Source of the DNA: Trebouxia sp. TZW2008
Lineage: Eukaryota; Chlorophyta; Trebouxiophyceae; Trebouxiales; Trebouxiaceae
Direction of reading: 5' to 3'
DNA: 64,000 nucleotides
Assembly (NCBI GenBank): GCA_002118135.1
Contig: BDIU01000389.1
Coordinates: forward strand, 1-64,000
Below, piece by piece: positions 22,859 through 32,700 of the stretch. The translations under genes were made by a program, and so were the position numbers. The notes under the pieces were generated by a model. That model had not been told where the DNA came from, searched no databases, and worked only from the letters and a program-made list of their open reading frames with translations. Position 1 is the stretch's first letter. The number at the start of each line of letters is the position of its first letter.

Positions 22859-25800
22859 AATGACTCCATCAGCTGAAAGCGCATCTTGGGTGGCTTGCAG
22901 GTGACGGCCTGCCTGAGCAATTGTACATTGGCACAGCTGCCAATCAAGCTGCATGAAGTCACACAGCCCCTGATGGCTGCCCACAGTAAAGATGCAACCC
23001 CCCTTTCTACCCACCTTTCAATCACTTGGTGCCCAAGCATTGGCACAGCTCACGCAGCAAACACTGTATGCCTGGTTTACAGGTGACGGCATGCCTGGCA
23101 GCAGCAGTTGTACACTTAGCACAGCTACCACCCAAGCTAAACCAAGTTATTCAGCCACTGATGGCTGCCCTCAGGAAAGAGCCCCAGCCCCCCTTCCAGA
23201 AGGCTGCTGCTCAAGCTCTGGCCCAGCTTATGCTGTTGTGCTTGTCACGTCAGCCTTGTCCCAATGATAGGGTCATCAGGAACGCTTGTGCCTTGCTACA
23301 TCAGCAGCAGCATGCTGCGGTGGCCCCCGAGTCTGCAGAGCCAGCTGACGTGGCTCGGTCACCAGCACTGCAGGTGAATGTTTATCTGATTTCAACATCA
23401 TGTAGCACTGTAAAATGTTGCTGGTGAGAATTTGTTTGTAAGTTGTGATCTTGCCAGTATGCACACAGCTCATGTGTTGACAGCAACAACTTCCTTGTAC
23501 GACAAGTGTATGCTAATTTTACAGCAGATGGTCTTGTGGTTGCTGACAGTTGCAAAGCAGTCAATTGCAGCGCCTGACCTGCTTCAGGGTGCGCAGTGAC
23601 CACAGGCTTGTCAAAGCCCAGAGTGCTTTGGTTATTGCTGTTGTCAAAATGCAGCAAATCATGACAGGCGCGCTGGTCCAGGCTGCATACATAATGCATG
23701 CAAGCTGGCTAGTTGCTTTTGCATCCTTGCGCGCAAGACAAGGAACCATTGGCTTCATCTATATGCTATTGCAAGTCACAGGTTCATGTTGAATGCATGC
23801 AGGGCCCTGCCGCATTCTTGCAGTCACTGGCCTACAGCTTTGGCAGCAGCGTCTTCACCAGCCTGCCAGTCCTTCACAAGCTCACAGTACAACCCCTGCT
23901 TCACACACAAACCCCCATCCCAACTCACCCCAGCCCAGACCCCTCCAACCCGGCCCCCAATCCCCCAGCTGCAGATCCTGCCCAAGCTACACAGACAGCA
24001 GAGGCACTGCGTGTGTTGACAGTTGTGGGTCCAGTCATTGACAACAGCCTGCTACCAGAAGTGCTGCAAGTCATGCCTGCTGTGGTGCAGTGTTGTGGGC
24101 ATGCTGGACCAGAAGTGTGCAGCAATGCTGTCAACTGTGGTGTTGCCCTGGCTGCTGCACACAGCCAGACAGTATTGCCTGCTCTGCTCAGGTAAAAGTT
24201 AACCTCCTTTTGCAGTCACAGAACCTGTGCGGTTGTGTGGACATGCTGAGCCAGAAGCGTGCAGCAATCCTGTTGAGTATGGTGTTGCCCTGGCTGCTGC
24301 ACATAGCCAGACAGTGCTGCCTGCTCTGCTCAGGTGATGCGAGGCTCCACATGCAGTCATAGTGGCGGAACTTCACAGTATAATTGGGCTTCTTGTGTAA
24401 CTGTCTGGCAGTGCGCACACTTCTGACCTTTGGGCACGTGTGGCTTTGAGCAATTGTTTGCTTGCGAGGGTGTGGCTGCCACATGACATACATTGTTGAG
24501 TGATCATGGCCAATGGGCACTCATATACGTGCAGCCCATGCGGTGCATACATGCACATGGTGCTGCCACAAATGTTCAAAGATATGTCCTTGTTGTGACA
24601 TTTGTGTTGTGTGAACAGGCATCTGGTGCCGCTGTTGGAGGCATCAGCTCCTCCCACTGCCCGTCAGGGTGCAGTGAGTATGATAAGGGCCCTTGTCCAG
24701 CAGCTCGGCAGTGGGCTGGTGCCCTACCTGCTGCTGCTGGTGGTACCTCTCATGGGCAGGTTGCACAGCATGCAGACATGATGTACCTCATTGACGTACT
24801 CATGCTATGTGAACAGGCATCTAGTGCCACTGTTGGAGGCATCAGCTCCTCCCACTGCCCGTCAGGGTGCAGTGAGCATGATAGGCGCCCTAGTGCAGCA
24901 GCTGGGCAGCGGGCTGGTGCCCTACCTGCTGCTGTTGGTGGTTCCCCTCATGGGTCGCATGAGCGACCCTGACCCTGCAGTGCGCCAGACTGCCACAGCC
25001 ACCTTTGCTCCTGTTGTGGCGCTACTGCCTCTAGCTCAGGTGTGTGCTGCTCATTCTGCAATTGCACCTGCATGCTTGTTGTCCAAGGGGAAGACAACAG
25101 ACTGTTACTGCGCATCAGGCAGGTGTGAGCCTTTTGGCCTGTAAGTCACCACCATGAATGGTTGTATTGGACACAACAATACCCTTTTGAGCTCAAGCTC
25201 CAGCTCAACGCACAGGTACTCATACAAGCATATAAAGAGGCATCACAATAGGTCCCGACAGTACTTCTCAGTTGAAGATGCTATGCGTGATCATTGCCAA
25301 GAGTGACTGTGGAGGGTACTTGCGTGCTCAAATCACTGACATAGTGAATGAGTTGCAGGGGATGGAGCCGCCTGCACAGCTAGATGAGCAGCAGCGGGCA
25401 GCCTGGCTCAAGGACAAGCAATTCCTGCACCAGCTCATGGACACCTCCAAGGTAAGGGCTTGTGTGTGCAGCACACAGCTTCTTGGGCTCGTGCGTGCAG
25501 CACACAGCTTCTTGGGCTCGTGCTGCGCACAGTGACTGACACCTGCTTACACACCTGACGATGTGCCGTTTTCACTAGTTCAAGCACCCCATGCCATGTT
25601 GATTTTGGCTGCAGAAGTGCGTATAGTGCATGTTCAGCTGCATTTCATTGCTTGCAGGTTCACGCTGCCAGCCATTCATCTTACTCACTGCTCTGGCAAG
25701 CTTGCTTTTGCTGTTGGCTGTAGCTCATCAGGCCCTTGAGTCCTTAGGAATGTTTGTGCAGAGTGCACACAAGCTTGTCTCTCCAGATGTGCACAATGCA

Positions 25801-28800
25801 ATCCTACACAAACAGTAGAGCAATGTGCATGCTGAGGACATTGAAATGAACATGAGATGGCGGTGTGAGCTGCAATTCTTGCACCATCATAGCGCTGCAT
25901 GACACATAGCGCAATAATATGCAGGTGGAAGACTTTGAGCTGTCAGTCAAATTGCAGTGTGAGCTACGGCCATACCAGCAGCAGGGCATTGCCTGGCTGG
26001 CCTTTCTGCGCCGCACTGGCCTGCACGGCTGCCTTGCAGATGACATGGGCCTTGGCAAAACTTTGCAGGCCACTGCAATCATTGCAGGTACATATTACTG
26101 CACCATGTGTCTTCTGTTATGAGATTGATTTGCCTGTTTGGTGGTCTGCCATCATAGTCTCGAGACTAAAGGTCTCAGCCCCAGACCTCATGCATCTGCA
26201 TCCAGATGTAGGGTTGATTGTAAACAAGCACAAGATTCTGACAAGCCAGTGGCTGAGTATTGCTAGTGACAAGTCTGATGGTGAAGCAACAAACCCAAAG
26301 AAGCAGTTGCACAAAGTCCATCAAGTCCGTGTTGTGTGGACGACAATGGACTCACACACCATTGCAGTCTACTGCACAAGAGTGCTGTTGAGCATACACA
26401 TATTGCTAGTCTTTGTTGCATGGTCCCTGAGCAACATGCAAGAATTGCAAACTTGCTGGCTTAATGCACCAATTTGTCATTTGTCGGATCTTTTGTACAC
26501 CAATATGCTTCTGTTGCAGCTGCCATTGTGGACCAGCAGTCAGCTGGGTTGGCCCCCCCACCCACTCTCATAGTATGCCCCCCTACCCTTGTCTCCCACT
26601 GGGCGCATGAGATCGGAAAGTTTGTGGAGGGCAGTCTGCTGCAGCCCCTGCAGTACCAGGGCACACCCAAGGAAAGAGCCCTGCTACAGCCCCTGCTCAG
26701 TCAGCACAATGTGCTGGTTGCATCCTACGAGAGCGTAAAGGCTGATGTGGACTGGTTTGCTCGCTACCACTGGCTTTACTGTGTGCTGGATGAGGGACAC
26801 ATCATCCGCAACCCAAAGTCAAAAATCACACAGGTACTGCATGCATAGTGTCAAGGGTTTTGCAATGTAATGCTCAGCACTGCATTGTGTCTTGAAGACT
26901 GCAGTGCAGTGCTTGGCACAAGGACTGCATGCGTGATGATGAGCATTTTGCAGTGTAATGCTCAGCACATTTGGTGTGCTGTTTACTCGATGAGGGATGG
27001 GATGACCGCAACCCAAGTCAAAGATCACATAGGTGTTGCATGCATGCTTGATGAGAGTTCTGTGTGAAGCTATGCATAGCAATCTTGGCTGTACTGCATG
27101 CTGGGTGAGGGGCGCATCATCCAAAATCCAATGTCAAAGATTTCATAGATATTGCATGCATGACGTTCTCCGCTTTGTGCATGCATGATGTTCTATGCTC
27201 TGCATTGCAATGCTCAGGTCAATAGTGTTTTGTATGAGGGGCACATCATCCGCCACCCAAAGTCAAAGATCACACAGGTAATGCATGCATGATACTGTAT
27301 ATTCTGTAATGCAATGCATGTCCTGACTGCAGAAGGCTGCATGGCATCAGCACTTTGGGTTCAGAATTTGCTTACATCGTGCATGTGACATTTACACTCT
27401 ATACCAAGCCACAAGTGCTGCATTTGGTATTTTATGCAAAAGGCACGTACAAATTCATTCTTGATTGGGTTTGCAGGCATGTAAAGCACTGGTGGCCCAG
27501 CACCGCCTGATCCTGACAGGCACGCCCATTCAGAACAATGTGCTGGAGCTGTGGTCCCTGTTTGACTTCTTGATGCCAGGCTTCCTAGGGCCCCAGGCCC
27601 GCTTCAGCGCCCTGTACGGCAAAGCCTTGACAAGTGCGCGAACCTCCAAGAAGGAGTCTAAGGAAGCTCAAGCTGGCCTGCTGGCCATGGAGGGACTCCA
27701 TAAGCAGGTCAGCAACACCAAATCCCCAGCAGTTATGCAGGGGTTTCACTAACAAAGAGACAGTAAAGGAATTCAAGGAGGCCAAAGTTGGCCTGCTTGC
27801 CAGGGATGACATCCAGAAACAGATCGGCACCATCCATGTCTTCCGCATTATACATCATGCTCAGCACGTGAGTCACCTGCACAAGCAGATGAACACCATC
27901 AAGTTGTTCACCAGGCCCGTGTCAAATGCAGAAGCAGGTCAGCACAACCAGCTTTCCCAGCAGCTGCATGTCACACCCCGTAGATGAGTCAACTGCACAG
28001 GCAGGTGGGCAATGCCAACTGATTCATCAGCTGTTTGTCACACCCAGTAACAAAAAGCTGATTGGGCATGAAACTTTAGCCTTTCCTAGCTGTTTGCCCT
28101 ACTCAGCAGAGAGAACCATCTGGGTACAAAAAATGTGTGCTCTCAAAGCCATAAGATACTGTACTTGAACAAGCCAAGTGGTCAAGTAGGATTGCACCAC
28201 CAAACCTTCCGCCTGTTGTGATTTTTTGTCCGCACAGCAATTTTCAGTGGAAATGCTGCAGGTGAAGCCGTTCATACTGCGGCGCACCAAGGATGCAGTG
28301 CTATCCGACCTGCCCCCCAAGATCCTGCAGGATGTGTATGTGGAGCCCAGCCTGCTGCAGCGCCTGCTGTACCAGGACTTTGCCCGCTCAGATGCCTCCC
28401 AGCAGGTGCAGGGCGCCCTCAAGACTGAGGGCTCTGCTGAGGCCACTGCAGACAAGGCACCCCATGTCTTTCAGGTTGATCACTGCTTGCCAATGCCAGC
28501 CTATCTTCAGTTAGTCACTACCATGTTGGTCTCACTGGTGTCTTTTTTGGGTTTGTAGTATACACTGATTCTTCAGTACAGGTGTCTGTCACTTGCTGAC
28601 CACGACAACGTTACAGATGGCTGTTCATGCACATTCTATTGATGCATCAATCAATCACTTGTCCAACCGTCTCTTTGTCCATCTATCCACCAGTGCATCT
28701 GCTGTTGATGCTGGGCTTTGCATATGACCTCATGTATGATCAGCAGATTGAAATCCCAGCACATAGGCTGTGTGCTACCAACACTAGCTCCAGAGCCTCT

Positions 28801-31800
28801 TATCGCTGCTGCCCACTTCTGCCCCATGACTGCATCATGACTGACCAAAAGTCGCCTGGCATGCATTGTCTATACAAGCTGCGCGGTCACCAACTGCTGT
28901 TGCTCTGAACAACTCAACCCTCACTTGGGTACTGCAAGGCCCACTCCTTCCACATGACAGCACCCACTTGTATGACAGGTCTCAGGCTGACATTCTATGG
29001 TCTGGCATGCAGACTCAACAATACCTGCGCAAGCTGTGCAGCCACCCACTGATGTTGCTCTCAACAACTTGGGTACTGCATTGCTCACTTCTTCCACATG
29101 ACAGCACCCGCTTGTACCATATGACACGTCTGAGGCTGAAATTGCATGGCCTGGCATGCAGGCTCTACAATACCTGCGCAAGCTGTGCAGCCACCCGTTG
29201 CTGGTGCTGGACCCTGCCACCCCTGCCCATGTTGAAGCTGTGGAGAAGGCCACCCATCTGCCCGCCACCTCTGCCACCGCCTGGAAGGCTGCCCAACCCC
29301 ACCTGCACCACCTTCAACATGCGCCAAAGTTGCTGGCGCTCCAGCAACTTCTACAGGTCCCTCCTTGCAGCAATTGCATGAGGTCCCCAGATTGCTGGCG
29401 CTCGAACAGCTTCTGCAGGGCTGACGTAGCCAGTTTGCGCATTTGATCCCAAGCTGTACATGTATGCTTCATGCCTAGACAAGTTTGCCTGTGCTGTGCT
29501 GTGTTTACGCTAACCCCCAGCTCCACCTGTACCACCTGTGATGTCCTCCTAGCTGCTGGCACTCAAGCAGCTTCCTCAGTAGCATAATTCTGCTGGGCAT
29601 TTGGCAGTCACAGCATTTGCGTTGCCTCAGTGTTGTATTGAACTATGGCAGGAGTGTGACCTTGGGTGGCAGTCAGACAATTTGCTTTGCGTCATTGCTC
29701 CTGTTGAGCTGCGGCAAAAAGGAAGAATTGCATTGTCTCACTGGCGCAACTAATTGCAGCAGGGCAAGGATCTGCTATGTCTGACTTGTCTGTTGCACTG
29801 TGGCAGGAGTGCGGCATTGGGTGGCAGTCAGAGGATGCAGAGGGCAGGGCAGGAGCAGCAGCCCCTGAGGCAGGGCTGAATGAGGCTGGAGCGGGCCATC
29901 GGGTGCTGGTGTTTGCTCAGCTGAAGGGCCTGCTAGAACTGGTAGAGGCTGATGTCCTGCGCCCTGGCGGTGTCTCCTTCCTGCGCCTAGATGGCAGGTA
30001 CTCTTTTTGGCGGCCACTCTCTTTTGCTGGTTTTGCAAGTAGTATTGCCTCTGATGTTGGACGACGGCAAGCAGCATCCTTGAGGTTGACCCTCCGCTGC
30101 AATTCTAGTAATTCATTGCTCTCTTGATGCAGTGGCTGTGTTCACTCTCAATCCAAGTGTCTGTGCTGGGGAGTATCACTGCTATCAGATCGCACTGATG
30201 GGCAGTTGTGGCACTTTTGTCTGATTCTCACGCTCTCAATGGTGATCCCTAGCTACCATTCTGACTGCTGCTGTGTGCTGCCATGCAGTGTGGTGGCAAA
30301 GAAGTGGTTCAGCATAATGCAGCAATTCAACAGCAACCCCCCATAGAGGTGCTGCTGCTGACCGCCCATGTGGAAAGCCTGGGCCTCAACCCCAGTGGCG
30401 CTGTCCTGTGACATACACTGTAAAGTCCAGCAATTGGTCTCACAGCTGCTGTTTAATGTCATGCAGTGTGGAGGCCAAGAAGCGGTTCAGCCTAGTGCAG
30501 CGCTTCAACAGCGACCCCACCATAGAGGTGCTGCTGCTGACCACCCATGTGGGGGGGCTGGGCCTCAACCTCACCTCTGCTGACACAGTCATCTTCCTGG
30601 AGCATGACTGGAACCCCATGAAGGACCTGCAGGTCAGGAATCATGCATCAGTTGTGGTTGAGTCAGGCTCGCACACCTTGAATGCAACCCTGGCATCAGC
30701 AATATTGTACATGCAAGAGGTTAGAAACTTCCCTGCAAACAACCTATCGTCAACTCCACCATTGATCCCTTGTTTGTATGGCAAATGCCTTTGCAATTAA
30801 GCAAGCATTTGCTTAAGGCCATGTAGGACCTGCAAGTCAGCATCACCCCTGTCACAAAAGGAGTCATGATACCAAACCGACTGAAGATCCTTTTCCTTCC
30901 TTTCTCTGTTCTTTGCTCTGTGTTTCTTGTCTTGTCTTTTCTTGCTTTTTGCCTTCATTTCATTTCTTTTCGCTTCTTTCTGCAGGCTATGGACCGAGCC
31001 CACAGGCTAGGTCAGCGCCGCATAGTCAATGTGTACAGACTGTTGACGCGTGACAGCCTGGAAGACAAGATCATGGGTCTGCAGCGCTTCAAGCTGGATG
31101 TGGCCAACTCTGTTGTCAACCAAGACAATGTCTCCCTAAAAAGTATGGATGCTGGACGCCTGCTGGACCTGTTTACTCTAGAGCAAGACGGCAAGCCCGC
31201 AGCTGACCCAAGTAAGCTGCAAAAGTCTTCATACTTTGTGGGTTCTTGCTGACTGAAGGTCTGTAGCATCATCTAGAGATGTCGAGGTCAAGATGCTAAC
31301 AACAGCAATATTCATTTCAAGCCCTGTGAGACCACAAGTGTACCAAAAGTACCATTCAATATACCATGTTTGCCTGAAAACAATAGATGCTGGTTGCCTG
31401 CTGGACTTGTTCACTCTGGATCAAGACGACAAGCCTGCTGCTGCCCCAGGTCAGGCACAAGTCTGCTGTCAATGAGCTGTCACAGCCACTGTAGTGGTCA
31501 AAACAATGTTACTTGCGCTTGTATTTTGCAGTTTGTTTGGTCAATAACAGATAATGTCATCTCTTTCAATCATGTCTTTGCACAGAGCTTTATACAAGGC
31601 TGAGGGGGACATTGTGAGATTCTTTGCAATGCTGGGCAAGCCACAACTGTGTCTGCAACTTGTTGCAGTATGGGCAAGGCTTGTGTGTGAGTGCAGATAA
31701 AGCGGCAAGCAGCAGCAAGCCAGGCGCTCTCAAGTCAGTGCTAGAGGGACTAGAAGATCTGTGGGACGAGAAGCAATACGCTGAGGAGTTCTCCCTGCAA

Positions 31801-31836
31801 AGCTTCACTACCAAAATGACTGCCAGCAAGCGATGA
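13000..31836 (+). CDS. BTAF1: TATA-binding-protein-associated factor BTAF1/MOT1, Snf2-family ATPase
   Basis: MOT1 uses ATP to remove TBP from DNA in the nucleus. Exons: 13000-13054, 13152-13246, 13327-13575, 13717-13790, 14044-14180, 14634-14872, 15215-15308, 16308-16471, 17680-17913, 18587-18728, 19553-19766, 20118-20473, 20814-21184, 21898-22119, 23083-23373, 23803-24191, 24817-25039, 25359-25451, 25925-26087, 26520-26833, 27477-27707, 28262-28474, 29162-29356, 29807-29997, 30467-30632, 30986-31211, 31697-31836. All phases match and give 1826 aa, close to human BTAF1 (about 1849). The N-terminal ~1200 aa are HEAT repeats ([55 protein letters not shown]). From ~1215 comes the ATPase: [48 protein letters not shown]. 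The C-terminal [15 protein letters not shown] block is diagnostic. Its introns carry many exon relics, listed separately. Confidence 0.97.
16079..16240 (+). repeat. Decayed copies of BTAF1 exon 8 5-prime end
   Basis: The acceptor and first ~50 bases of the exon at 16308 (GGGCAGCTCCTGGAGGAGAGGGGC region) recur at 16079 (longer copy, up to the CATCTGCAGGGGGTCA block) and in shorter form at 16205. The spacing is 126 and 103 bp. Both copies are frame-shifted relative to the real exon. Confidence 0.8.
16772..17600 (+). repeat. Higher-order array of BTAF1 exon 9 relics
   Basis: The [14 protein letters not shown] exon start, with its TGCAG acceptor, occurs at about 16772, 16917, 17121, 17325 and 17528 before the functional copy at 17680. 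The three central intervals are 204, 204 and 203 bp. Each 204-bp unit also holds a weaker half-copy ([11 protein letters not shown]), so the unit is a dimer. The period of 68 codons keeps one frame open for about 188 codons (16929-17495). No good donor follows these copies, so they are probably intronic relics. Confidence 0.9.
18262..18294 (+). repeat. (CTGC)n microsatellite
   Basis: About seven perfect GCCT/CTGC tetranucleotide units in a BTAF1 intron, immediately upstream of a decayed exon 10 copy. Confidence 0.9.
18345..18420 (+). repeat. Decayed copy of BTAF1 exon 10
   Basis: This resembles the exon at 18587-18728 ([18 protein letters not shown]). The copy reads KDMSDNV, stop (TAG), [10 protein letters not shown] and then diverges. 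The in-frame TAG and changed acceptor show that it is not used as the same exon. The distance to the real exon is about 240 bp. Confidence 0.85.
19350..19552 (+). repeat. Upstream tandem copy of BTAF1 exon 11
   Basis: This is a 203-bp head-to-tail duplicate of the exon at 19553-19766 and is clearly homologous along its whole length ([39 protein letters not shown]). It has its own TTGCAG acceptor, but its 3-prime end abuts the next copy without a GT donor: the CTGTGCTGCAG that ends it acts as the acceptor of copy two. Read-through hits a stop within a few codons of the second copy. Confidence 0.9.
22195..22256 (+). repeat. Decayed copy of BTAF1 exon 14 3-prime end
   Basis: This repeats the [12 protein letters not shown]...EAMY end of the exon at 21898-22119 together with the donor region. 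It lies about 140 bp downstream of the real end. Confidence 0.8.
22662..23040 (+). repeat. Two decayed copies of BTAF1 exon 15
   Basis: Copies starting at 22662 ([21 protein letters not shown]) and 22901 ([17 protein letters not shown]) precede the real exon at 23083 ([19 protein letters not shown]). Spacings are 239 and 182 bp. The second copy keeps a TTGCAG acceptor and the LMAA block but degrades after it. A (TC)n tract separates the two. Confidence 0.88.
22800..22854 (+). repeat. (TC)27 microsatellite
   Basis: A pure dinucleotide run of about 55 bp in a BTAF1 intron between two decayed exon 15 copies. Its purity points to recent expansion. Confidence 0.97.
24231..24332 (+). repeat. Decayed copy of BTAF1 exon 16 3-prime end
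   Basis: This repeats the [32 protein letters not shown] end of the exon finishing at 24191, followed again by CAG and a GT donor (GTGATG). A small frame change in the middle breaks it as coding sequence. Confidence 0.85.
24619..24759 (+). repeat. Intact, frame-neutral extra copy of a BTAF1 HEAT-repeat exon
   Basis: The copy is 141 bp (47 codons) with a GAACAG acceptor, open frame ([12 protein letters not shown] ... [15 protein letters not shown]) and CAG-GTTGCA donor. It repeats the first 141 bp of exon 24817-25039, 198 bp upstream. Both ends have the phase needed to splice between exons 16 and 17 without a frame change, so it could be a cassette exon adding one HEAT helix pair. Confidence 0.88.
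25468..25526 (+). repeat. 29-bp tandem duplication
   Basis: Two nearly identical adjacent units (GCAGCACACAGCTTCTTGGG core) in a BTAF1 intron just after the exon ending at 25451. This is a recent small tandem duplication. Confidence 0.9.
26974..27279 (+). repeat. Three decayed copies of the BTAF1 DEGH (motif II) exon end
   Basis: The end of exon 26520-26833 ([17 protein letters not shown] plus donor) recurs at about 26974-27032, 27086-27149 and 27224-27279. Each copy is followed by the same GTxxTGCATGCATG intron start. Frameshifts and substitutions (for example [10 protein letters not shown]) disable them; the third is the best preserved and keeps CACAG-GTAATG. Confidence 0.88.
27755..28040 (+). 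repeat. Tandem relics of BTAF1 exon 21 3-prime end
   Basis: The exon end ([19 protein letters not shown], donor, then AGCAACACCAA intron bases) recurs first as [23 protein letters not shown] (about 27755-27822), then as shorter CACAAGCAG-ATGAACACCA-type units near 27875, 27927 and 27993. The spacing shrinks to about 50-65 bp. Confidence 0.8.
28868..29060 (+). repeat. Decayed copies of BTAF1 exon 23 5-prime end
   Basis: The start of the exon at 29162 ([16 protein letters not shown]) recurs at 29012 ([17 protein letters not shown], with its TGCAG acceptor) and more weakly at about 28868. The period is near 150 bp. Flanking blocks (CTTCCACATGACAGCACCC) repeat with the same period. Confidence 0.85.
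29370..29580 (+). repeat. Decayed copies of BTAF1 exon 23 3-prime end
   Basis: The exon end [12 protein letters not shown] (ending at 29356) is echoed near 29375-29420 (TGCTGGCGCTCGAACAGCTTCTGCAG) and near 29550-29580 (GCTGGCACTCAAGCAGCTTCC). Exon 23 therefore has relics on both sides. Confidence 0.75.
29637..29695 (+). repeat. Decayed copy of BTAF1 exon 24 5-prime end
   Basis: This repeats the acceptor and start of the exon at 29807 (TGGCAGGAGTGCGGCATTGGGTGGCAGTCAG) about 165 bp upstream with several substitutions and loss of the downstream frame. Confidence 0.8.
30289..30412 (+). repeat. Frameshifted copy of BTAF1 exon 25 (helicase motif V region)
   Basis: This is 178 bp upstream of the real exon at 30467. 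It shares acceptor ATGCAG and the VxAKKxFSxxQxFNS start, then a one-base deletion in the CCCC run puts TAG in frame. The motif itself is also degraded (THVGGLGLN becomes AHVESLGLN). Confidence 0.9.
30818..30842 (+). repeat. Short relic of BTAF1 exon 25 3-prime end
   Basis: CCATGTAGGACCTGCAAGTCAG repeats the ATGAAGGACCTGCAG-GTCAGG exon-donor junction at 30620-30637 with an in-frame TAG and a lost donor consensus. Confidence 0.7.
31365..31449 (+). repeat. Copy of BTAF1 exon 26 3-prime end with intact frame
   Basis: This repeats [24 protein letters not shown] from the exon ending at 31211 as [24 protein letters not shown], followed by CAG-GTCAGG. The frame is open and a donor-like site is present, but there is no good acceptor at its 5-prime end. 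Confidence 0.85.
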
Positions 31837-32700
31837 CTGCTCTGATGGCTCAGCATCGGCAATGCTGTCGAAAGCACAACTTCAGCTGATGGTGGTGGTG
31901 GTGGCGGTGGTGGTGGTGGTGGTGGTGGTGGTGGAGGAGGAGGTGGTGGAGGTAGTGGTTGTGAGTGGTTGTTTGGTGACAGTGAGCAGTGACGGTGATG
32001 ATGCTGGTGGTCAGTGTCAGCAAGGCTGCTGCAAAGCAGAGCAGAGGTCACAAAGGCAATGAAGTGCTCAACCAGGTTGCCATCTGGCTGTTCAGCAGCC
32101 CTGTGCTGCAACCATGTTCTGTGCAAATGGCATTGATTGGTGGGCAAAGAGAAGCTAAGTGGCATGACATCCAAGGCACACCACAGCAACTGATTGCATC
32201 CGTTGGCTAGGGAACTCATTCTTACCTGGCTGAGCAGATGAAACTGGGTATGCGGCTCTGTGTGCCTAGCTGATTCCCCAAGCCATGCAAGCGTGTGTCT
32301 GTTGCTGGCAATTGCAATGTTGGCCTCTGAATGGATCACTGAAACTATGAATGCTGCAATTTGCCGATCTAAATGAATCAGCAGCAGCAATTGCAACAGC
32401 TGTCTAGGTGGAAGGAGGTGCCCATCCACATTCACTACATTTGTCATGCTGGCTAGTTTACATGAGGGATCTGCTGCAAATCAATGACGGCTGAATCAGG
32501 TCGCGTTAAACAGTTCTCTCGAGTCTTGCTATTGCATACCTTCGGGCTGCAATTCCAGGCAATACTCTGACTCAAAATTGAAATTTCCCTGCAACAAGGT
32601 AAATTTTCTGCCAATGTGCAGACTAATGTGGTGACCATAAGTTGGTCAACCTGCTCGATTTCTGGTGCGGTCCTGCCGTGCGTGCCGCATCTGAACCGAA
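31837..32700. other. Spacer between BTAF1 and ASCC1
   Basis: The spacer holds the BTAF1 3-prime region with a GGT repeat (31891-31960) and the ASCC1 promoter. The long minus-strand frame across it is proline-rich only because it translates the GGT repeat; I do not call a gene. Confidence 0.6.
31891..31960 (+). repeat. (GGT)n microsatellite
   Basis: About twenty GGT/GGA trinucleotide units 55 bp after the BTAF1 stop, probably within its 3-prime UTR. Confidence 0.95.

Noticed and set aside
31590..32447. 285-codon minus-strand frame after BTAF1
   Set aside because: Its proline run is the reverse translation of the GGT microsatellite and the rest has no domain or proper start; a shadow frame.
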